A stretch of 41,301 bases of DNA. Source: Welwitschia mirabilis (lineage: Eukaryota; Gnetophyta; Gnetopsida; Welwitschiales). Both the position numbers and the translations under genes were made by a program. Positions 35,041 through 41,301 of the stretch are shown here, in pieces (the stretch's first letter is position 1; the number at the start of each line of letters is the position of its first letter). Under the pieces are notes generated by a model. That model made no database searches. It saw nothing but the letters and a program-made list of their open reading frames with translations, and was not told the DNA's origin. The stretch lies in NCBI GenBank assembly GCA_051453625.1, contig JBOZIK010000001.1, positions 39,240,766-39,282,066 on the forward strand. Direction: 5' to 3'.

Positions 35041-35463
35041 CAATCAAAAACCACAAGGGTCTCTTACATCTCATCTAATGCCCAATCCAAATGAAATCAG
35101 AAGGAATGTAAAAATAATAACAAGAAGAGGAAAGGATATAACACCTCCTACCTATGAGCCTTGAACTTCTAAAAATAATGAAATAAATGAGTAAGATGAT
35201 GTGAAAATTTTATATTCATACAACCTTCCATCAATGTCTTCTACTAAGGCCTTCATTAAAAATAATTCATAAGAAAACAAAGGAAAGAAACCATCTACCC
35301 TTAGCTTGATAGATTAAATACAAATCCTACCTTTGATGAATACTTAAAAGCTTTGATGTAAGAAGTTAACATCAACCTACCTTTTTGGAAACTCTTACAA
35401 GAAAATCCTAAATATTCCAAGTTATAGAAAGATTTAGTAAGAAGGAAAAAAAACGTATCATTC
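35041..35463 (+). pseudogene. pol: Element E gag-protease linker, version 4 contig
   Basis: Matches 34195-34620 with scattered differences and more stops. By its left edge it continues version 2 (ending 33576). A 40-N gap of non-default size separates it from the protease piece at 35504. Confidence 0.7.
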
Positions 35464-35503
35464 NNNNNNNNNNNNNNNNNNNNNNNNNNNNNNNNNNNNN
35501 NNN

Positions 35504-36152
35504 TAGGGCTGCAACTATAATTATTATCTTAGAAGGAAACAAAATAATTTAAAAAGCTTTGATTGACATAGAAGCAAGTGTAAACATCATGGCTCTTCAC
35601 ATATGTAAAAGACTTAGATTAGAAAGCAGAGTTAAACCTACACCTATCATCTTGGAAATAGCTAATACCTTAATTAGGAAACCATTAGGAATTACCAAAG
35701 ACCTATTTATCCAAATTGAGAAAGATTTTTATCTCATTGATGATGTCATAATTGAGATAGAACATGATGGAGGATATCCACTACTTTTAGGAAGAGCCTT
35801 TTGTGTAACTGCCTATTGTATCATTAACACATAATCTGAGATGATGAGATATATTTTGACAACAAAGTAATTACCATTAGAGTTTTTGATGCTACTAACA
35901 AAGACACAGAAACTAAGTTTAACTTTGAAGGTAAATTGAAATCCACCTTGTTTTTATAACATCAATCCATAGAAGAGAGGTTAATCATGCTACATAAACC
36001 AACTTTGTATGATGACCCCCCTGAAACAAACTATCTTAAGTTTGAGAATGAAGTACATATAGAACGAGATGAAACTCAACATCTTTACTTAATAGAAAAC
36101 CATTTTGAAGAGTGTCATTCCACCTCTATCATCCCTATGATAGATGAGACGA
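35504..36152 (+). pseudogene. pol: Element E protease and protease-RT linker
   Basis: Active site read D-I-E at 35565-35573: the Asp is present here but the Gly is Glu, the reverse of the loss in the other version. Then NIMALHICKRL, IEHDGGYPLLLGRAF (the hydrophobic-LLGR signature before the second half) to 35834. After a frameshift the frame resumes at about 35830 (DEIYFDNK) and runs through an acidic linker to the 200-N gap. The linker ends in a perfect palindrome at 36125-36144. Confidence 0.8.
36125..36144 (+). repeat. Palindrome in the protease-RT linker
   Basis: TCTATCAT (36125-36132), loop CCCT, ATGATAGA (36137-36144): perfect 8-bp arms. Same arm and loop type as the leader hairpins at 30301-30320, and followed by GATGAGACGA up to the gap. 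Confidence 0.9.
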
Positions 36153-36352
36153 NNNNNNNNNNNNNNNNNNNNNNNNNNNNNNNNNNNNNNNNNNNNNNNN
36201 NNNNNNNNNNNNNNNNNNNNNNNNNNNNNNNNNNNNNNNNNNNNNNNNNNNNNNNNNNNNNNNNNNNNNNNNNNNNNNNNNNNNNNNNNNNNNNNNNNNN
36301 NNNNNNNNNNNNNNNNNNNNNNNNNNNNNNNNNNNNNNNNNNNNNNNNNNNN
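36153..36352. other. Assembly gap, 200 N
   Basis: Gap of a size other than the default 100. It hides the end of the linker and the start of RT, and begins 8 bp after a palindrome of the repeated family. Confidence 0.95.
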
Positions 36353-37130
36353 ATAGTTTAACATAAAATCTACCTTGAAGATAATGCTAAACCTATTAGA
36401 TAACCCCAAAGAAGACTAAATCTAGCCTTAAACAAATCATTAAAAATGAAATCATTAAACTTATGGATGTTGGAATTATATATTCCATATTTGATAGTGA
36501 GTGGGTTATTCCTTTAATAATAGTTCTAAACAAAGTGGGGAAATGAAGAATATGCATCAATTTTAGAAAACTTAATGAGGTTACTAAAAAAGATCATTGC
36601 CATTTGCCCTTTCTTAATCAAGTTCTTGATAGAATCCAAGGTCATGCCTACTATTATCTTCTTGATGGGTATAGTGGCTATAATCAGATTTGTATAGTAA
36701 GTGAAGATCAAGCTAAAACTACTTTCACCTCTTCCTTTGGAACCTTTGCTTTTAAATGAATGCCCATTAGAATTTGCAGTGTTCTTGGAACCTTTCAACA
36801 AGCCATGATGGAAATATTTTCTGATATGATAGAAGACTCTATTAAAACTTTTATGAATGACTTCTCCATCTTTGGTAATACTTTTGAATAAACTATAGTA
36901 AGATTAGAAAAAGTCCTAGATTAATGTATTGAGAGTGGCTTACATTTGAATTGGGAAAAGAGTTTTCTCCTTATCCAACATGAAATTATTTTAGATCATC
37001 ACATTTCAAAAGAAGGGATTATAATGGCCCCACAAAAGTGGATATCATTAAAAACCTTAATCCTCCAACTAGTGTCAAATAAGTTAGATCTTTCCTTAAA
37101 CATACTAGTTTTATCAATGATTCATTCATG
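36353..37130 (+). pseudogene. pol: Element E reverse transcriptase
   Basis: RT in mostly one frame: GIIYSI and SEWVIPL fingers blocks (about 36470), CINF (about 36555, Asp expected at the Asn), LDGYSGYNQI (about 36661), FGTF (about 36738), MPIR where MPFG is expected, GTFQQAMM (about 36788), IFSDM and the active site F-M-N-D-F-S at 36850-36867. The first catalytic Asp is Asn (AAT, 36856-36858). Thumb blocks LHLNWEKS and HHISKEG follow. Stops include one where Trp is expected and one where Arg is expected. The F-M-x-D-F-S form marks the Athila lineage. Confidence 0.9.
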
Positions 37131-37711
37131 ATTATGCTAAAACTTATAAACCTCTCCACTCCTTACTTAAAAAAGTTGTTAAATTCAATTGGAATGATTC
37201 ATGTCAACTTGCTTTTGAAACCATCGAGGAAAACATCTCTTCTAAACCTGTTGTCATGGATCCCGATTAGAATAAAGACTTTGAGCTTATGTGTGATGCA
37301 AGCAACATTGCTGTAGGAGGGGTTCTTGGCCAAAAATATGAAACTAGTTTTAAAGTTATATCTTATATTAGTAAAACTTTGTCAAGTACCTAATCCAACT
37401 ACACTACCATTGAAAGAGAAATTCTTGCCATTTTCTTTTGCTTAGATCATCTTTGACATTATCTTCTTGGTTTTCATATCAATGTTTACATAGATGATTC
37501 AGCCATTCGCTCTCTTATGATTAAAAAATATTTGAGTGCTAGACTTATTAGGTGGATTCTTCTAATGCAAGAATTTAATCTTACCATTATTTATAAGGAT
37601 GAAAAATATAATAGTGTTACTAATCATCTTTTTTTACTTTCTTGCTTCCATGATGAAACTCCCATTAATGACTCTTTTCATGATAAGCAACTTTTTCTAA
37701 CAACTGTATGA
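37131..37711 (+). pseudogene. pol: Element E RNase H
   Basis: Connection KTYKPLHSLLKK, then RNase H: CDASNIAVGGVLG (Asp at 37295-37297), ISYISKTL, TIEREILAIFF (Glu kept), FHINVYIDDSAIRSL (Asp kept) and ARLIRWILLMQEF, ending with a NHLFLLS block where DHLSRL is usual. The three acidic active-site residues I can place are all present, unlike RT. Frame is shifted at about 37130 and has a few stops. Confidence 0.85.
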
Positions 37712-37967
37712 TATCTCATCTTCTCATCCTACTCCTTGGTATGCTAACATTGTGAATTATCTTGTGACTATGAAAACTCCTCATTATTAGAATCATAATC
37801 AATGCAAAACTTTTCTCCATAGGATCGATGACTATGAATGGAATGAACCCCATATTTATCAACATTGCAAAGATTAAATTATGTGTAATTGTGTGCCTAA
37901 ATGGAAAACCTCAAAACTCTTAAAAATTTAACATGGTAGGGTATGTGGAGGATACTTTAGTGGCTAA
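37712..37967 (+). pseudogene. pol: Element E integrase N-terminal zinc-binding region
   Basis: Reads SSHPTPWYANIVNYLVT, a block that precedes the H2C2 domain in Athila-like integrases, then DEP-like EPHIY, a Cys-containing helix (CKD...CNCVPKW) and GGYFSG at the gap edge, where GGHFG is expected: the zinc-ligand His is Tyr (C-to-T). The rest of the domain is in the gap. Confidence 0.8.
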
Positions 37968-38941
37968 NNNNNNNNNNNNNNNNNNNNNNNNNNNNNNNNN
38001 NNNNNNNNNNNNNNNNNNNNNNNNNNNNNNNNNNNNNNNNNNNNNNNNNNNNNNNNNNNNNNNNNNNNNNNNNNNNNNNNNNNNNNNNNNNNNNNNNNNN
38101 NNNNNNNNNNNNNNNNNNNNNNNNNNNNNNNNNNNNNNNNNNNNNNNNNNNNNNNNNNNNNNNNNNNNNNNNNNNNNNNNNNNNNNNNNNNNNNNNNNNN
38201 NNNNNNNNNNNNNNNNNNNNNNNNNNNNNNNNNNNNNNNNNNNNNNNNNNNNNNNNNNNNNNNNNNNNNNNNNNNNNNNNNNNNNNNNNNNNNNNNNNNN
38301 NNNNNNNNNNNNNNNNNNNNNNNNNNNNNNNNNNNNNNNNNNNNNNNNNNNNNNNNNNNNNNNNNNNNNNNNNNNNNNNNNNNNNNNNNNNNNNNNNNNN
38401 NNNNNNNNNNNNNNNNNNNNNNNNNNNNNNNNNNNNNNNNNNNNNNNNNNNNNNNNNNNNNNNNNNNNNNNNNNNNNNNNNNNNNNNNNNNNNNNNNNNN
38501 NNNNNNNNNNNNNNNNNNNNNNNNNNNNNNNNNNNNNNNNNNNNNNNNNNNNNNNNNNNNNNNNNNNNNNNNNNNNNNNNNNNNNNNNNNNNNNNNNNNN
38601 NNNNNNNNNNNNNNNNNNNNNNNNNNNNNNNNNNNNNNNNNNNNNNNNNNNNNNNNNNNNNNNNNNNNNNNNNNNNNNNNNNNNNNNNNNNNNNNNNNNN
38701 NNNNNNNNNNNNNNNNNNNNNNNNNNNNNNNNNNNNNNNNNNNNNNNNNNNNNNNNNNNNNNNNNNNNNNNNNNNNNNNNNNNNNNNNNNNNNNNNNNNN
38801 NNNNNNNNNNNNNNNNNNNNNNNNNNNNNNNNNNNNNNNNNNNNNNNNNNNNNNNNNNNNNNNNNNNNNNNNNNNNNNNNNNNNNNNNNNNNNNNNNNNN
38901 NNNNNNNNNNNNNNNNNNNNNNNNNNNNNNNNNNNNNNNNN
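37968..38941. other. Assembly gap, 974 N
   Basis: Size is not a default, so probably estimated from read pairs or a spanning read. From its neighbours it should hold the second half of the zinc-binding domain and most of the integrase core, including the first two catalytic Asp residues. The frames that run through it are not real. Confidence 0.95.
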
Positions 38942-39296
38942 CATCTCTTTTAAAAACTTCTTTTATCCATTAGTGTTGAATATATAGTTACTTGTGCCTT
39001 TCATCCTCAAACCAATGGTCAAGCTAAAAATGCAAATAGAGAAATCAAAAAAATGCTTCAAAAATTACTCTTTATTAATAAGAAAACTTGGTTCTTTAAA
39101 ATTAATGATGTTCTTTGGATTTATTGTACTATTTGACATAACTCTCTAGGTTTCTCACCCTATAAACTTATGTACAGTAAAGTGTGTGTATTATCAGTTG
39201 ATGTTTGCTATAATTCTTATTGATTCACCCATCAACTTAACCTTGTTGACTTGAAGGAAAATGTTAAAATTTGACTGGTCCAACTTGACCATTCAT
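38942..39296 (+). pseudogene. pol: Element E integrase core end
   Basis: FHPQTNGQAKNANREIKKM at 39000-39056 is the catalytic-helix block. The codon where the catalytic Glu is expected (GQ-x-E) is AAA, Lys, at 39026-39028, a G-to-A change, so the strand-transfer site is dead. DVLWIYCT, FSPYKLMY and the LPVE-like SVDV blocks follow in order. Stops at two Gln or Arg positions. Ends at the next gap. Confidence 0.85.
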
Positions 39297-39884
39297 NNNN
39301 NNNNNNNNNNNNNNNNNNNNNNNNNNNNNNNNNNNNNNNNNNNNNNNNNNNNNNNNNNNNNNNNNNNNNNNNNNNNNNNNNNNNNNNNNNNNNNNNNNNN
39401 NNNNNNNNNNNNNNNNNNNNNNNNNNNNNNNNNNNNNNNNNNNNNNNNNNNNNNNNNNNNNNNNNNNNNNNNNNNNNNNNNNNNNNNNNNNNNNNNNNNN
39501 NNNNNNNNNNNNNNNNNNNNNNNNNNNNNNNNNNNNNNNNNNNNNNNNNNNNNNNNNNNNNNNNNNNNNNNNNNNNNNNNNNNNNNNNNNNNNNNNNNNN
39601 NNNNNNNNNNNNNNNNNNNNNNNNNNNNNNNNNNNNNNNNNNNNNNNNNNNNNNNNNNNNNNNNNNNNNNNNNNNNNNNNNNNNNNNNNNNNNNNNNNNN
39701 NNNNNNNNNNNNNNNNNNNNNNNNNNNNNNNNNNNNNNNNNNNNNNNNNNNNNNNNNNNNNNNNNNNNNNNNNNNNNNNNNNNNNNNNNNNNNNNNNNNN
39801 NNNNNNNNNNNNNNNNNNNNNNNNNNNNNNNNNNNNNNNNNNNNNNNNNNNNNNNNNNNNNNNNNNNNNNNNNNNNNNNNNNNN
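39297..39884. other. Assembly gap, 588 N
   Basis: Non-default size. Larger than the missing part of integrase needs (roughly 100-150 bp by comparison with element D), so either it holds extra sequence or the estimate is loose. Confidence 0.9.
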
Positions 39885-40110
39885 AAAGATTATTCATAAA
39901 TAGTTTAAACCTGGTTAAATTATCCTTTTGTACAACACTTGAGTACATCTTTTACATAATAAGTTAACTTCTAAATGATTAGGTCCTTATATTATAGAAA
40001 AAATACACTCAAATGGCTTAGTTAAAATCTCTGATCTAAACACTAGAGAAATCCAAAAGGTTAATGAATAAAGATTAAAACTTTATGAGTTATCTCTTAA
40101 TAAACCTTGA
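39885..40110 (+). pseudogene. pol: Element E integrase C-terminal domain and pol end
   Basis: After frame changes it reads a Lys-rich LTSK block, GPYIIEKIH (about 39984), LVKISDLN and VNE-stop-RLKLYEL (about 40060), the GPY/F-like end of Athila integrase; the internal stop sits where Gln is expected. The proposed polyprotein stop is TGA at 40108-40110. The matching end in element D is near 23480. Confidence 0.8.
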
Positions 40111-40494
40111 ACATGATAGAAGCACTTATTTGGAAGCCCCTCTTCATGAGGAGGACCTTTCTTTTGTCATTATTTGAATTCTTTCTTAACTTATTCCTTA
40201 GGTAAATATCATGTTATCACTTTAATATCTTTAACTTGAGATATGTATTTAATTATAAAGTTTCTATGATTAGTAATATTTTACTTAGGCATTTTTAATG
40301 ATAAGATTAACTTCATTCAATTTTTAGACTTTGTATGTTTATGAACTTCATTTTGGAAGGAAGATGCCTTAGTTCTTCTATTATCTTTCAATGATGTAAG
40401 TCAATTAGTTTTTTTTGCATGTTCTTACTTTGTTACTCATCTCATTCCTTCACTTTTATCCTTATAAGTACTTGGTCATATGGAATAATACTTT

Positions 40495-40535
40495 AAAAAA
40501 AAAAAAAAGGAAGATGAAGAAGAAGAAGAAAATAA
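40495..40535 (+). repeat. A-run followed by GAA-rich purine tract
   Basis: About 14 A then GGAAGATGAAGAAGAAGAAG-type sequence. Low complexity. It is not a polypurine tract by position, since no LTR start follows. Confidence 0.85.
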
Positions 40536-40780
40536 GAAGAATAAAACCATGCTCTTTCATGTTATATCTCCAAAACATGATAATCACAATGTCCTATCGC
40601 AAGTGCATCAGGGTAAATATTCTCAGTAGGAGCTTTTGGTAGTGTAATATGATAATTGTGGGAACTCCACTGAGGGGTCAGTTGGTCATGCTATGTGGGT
40701 CCTTACTCCTCTGACAGTGGTTGCACTCCCCTCATCATGGAACAATAAATTGCATTTCAAGGCTACGAGATCAGTGATGT

Positions 40781-41028
40781 CCCTGGTGTCATCAGAGACA
40801 TTGCTTGTTTTCTAGACTTACTTTTCTTTAATTATTTCTAGTACTTCCACATGANNNNNNNNNNNNNNNNNNNNNNNNNNNNNNNNNNNNNNNNNNNNNN
40901 NNNNNNNNNNNNNNNNNNNNNNNNNNNNNNNNNNNNNNNNNNNNNNNNNNNNNNCCCTGGTGTCATCAGAGACATTGCTTGTTTTCTAGACTTAATTTTC
41001 TTTAATTATTTCTAGTACTTCCACATGA
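40781..41028 (+). repeat. 74-bp duplication across an N gap
   Basis: 40781-40854 and 40955-41028 differ at one base (C or A at the equivalent of 40821). The 100-N gap lies exactly between them, so this is most likely one sequence present on both contig ends. Confidence 0.9.
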
Positions 41029-41301
41029 TTACTCTACTTTCTAGATTCTATTAATTATTTTGATATAGTAGCTTATAAGTTCCTATTTTAAAATAGTTTT
41101 TTATCTTATCTTTCATTGTTTGATAATATTATCATACTCAACATCATTATAATCATTGTCTATTTGAGTAGAACTTTATGAATTTTTACATTATGCTATG
41201 CATTATTCTCAGGTGATTATATGATTATTTCTAAGGGCATTTGTTAGATTAGCATTTAAAGTAAGAAAGCAATCTTCTTTATGTTCCTAGTTATCCATTT
41301 T

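Larger units (their letters stand above)
40111..41301 (+). other. 3' region of element E, no gene recognised
   Basis: Downstream of pol to the window edge. No polypurine tract plus LTR start is seen, so the 3' LTR lies beyond. An A-run then GAA-rich purine tract is at 40495-40535. A relatively G/C-rich patch (about 40650-40800) stands out. The only open frame (40415-40642) is driven by the purine tract. By comparison with element A, a 3' ORF could start further right. Confidence 0.5.

Noticed and set aside
37933-38973. 346-codon and 326-codon frames over 37933-38973, and the similar pair over 39232-39948
   Set aside because: They consist almost entirely of N. No sequence supports them.
40415-40642. 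75-codon frame with a Lys run
   Set aside because: Generated by the A-run and GAA-rich tract; no domain, and not continuous with pol.

Overview
This is a transposon graveyard from a plant nuclear genome, very probably a flowering plant. The evidence is strong A/T richness, five or more LTR-retrotransposon bodies from plant-typical lineages (Ty3/gypsy Athila-like, Ty3/gypsy chromovirus of Tekay/Del type, Ty1/copia), decayed LTRs, and no intact host gene, tRNA or rRNA. Every coding region I recognise is broken by stops and frameshifts, and most open frames longer than 60 codons are fragments or antisense shadows of these elements.

Layout. (A) About 1-3430, + strand: the 3' end of an Athila-like element, with a decayed coiled-coil ORF (482-1836), a polypurine tract (2326) and an LTR (from 2339). 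(B) About 5590-13150, + strand: a Tekay/Del-like chromovirus with gag tail, protease, RT, RNase H, integrase, polypurine tract (11192) and start of the 3' LTR (11205), which has a TATA box at 12537. (C) 15625-18985, + strand: a 5'-truncated Ty1/copia RT-RNase H fragment present in two versions. (D) About 28600 down to 17417, - strand: an Athila-like element with protease, RT, RNase H, integrase, polypurine tract and 3' LTR. It is cut off inside or just upstream of protease near 28.6-28.7 kb. (E) 28690 to the right edge, + strand: a second Athila-like element with 5' LTR, tRNA-Asp-type primer site, leader, gag, protease, RT, RNase H, integrase and 3' region. Its 3' LTR is not reached. E abuts the broken end of D, consistent with a nested insertion.

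Assembly structure. There are 19 N runs: 6333-6432, 7682-7781, 9252-9351, 10361-10460, 14162-14261, 15349-15448, 16277-16376, 18283-18382, 20715-20814, 21649-21748, 25717-25816, 31679-31778, 33577-33676, 34941-35040, 35464-35503, 36153-36352, 37968-38941, 39297-39884 and 40855-40954. Fifteen are exactly 100 N, and all fifteen are flanked by the same sequence on both sides (identical or a few percent different). Two overlaps are exact 77-mers. Much of the window is therefore alternative versions (haplotypes or near-identical copies) of the same locus placed end to end, and apparent tandem gene copies should not be taken literally.

Most unusual biology. A family of short palindromes (arms such as ATCAT/ATGAT around a C-rich loop, often inside outer CATC...GATG arms) recurs in the U3, the untranslated leader and the coding linker of element E, and in the LTR of element A. 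Decay is also patterned: all 18 internal stops of the 841-1836 frame fit C-to-T change at Gln/Arg codons, and the first catalytic Asp of the RT active site is lost in all four RT lineages. Each of three LTR families carries direct repeats just upstream of its TATA box.
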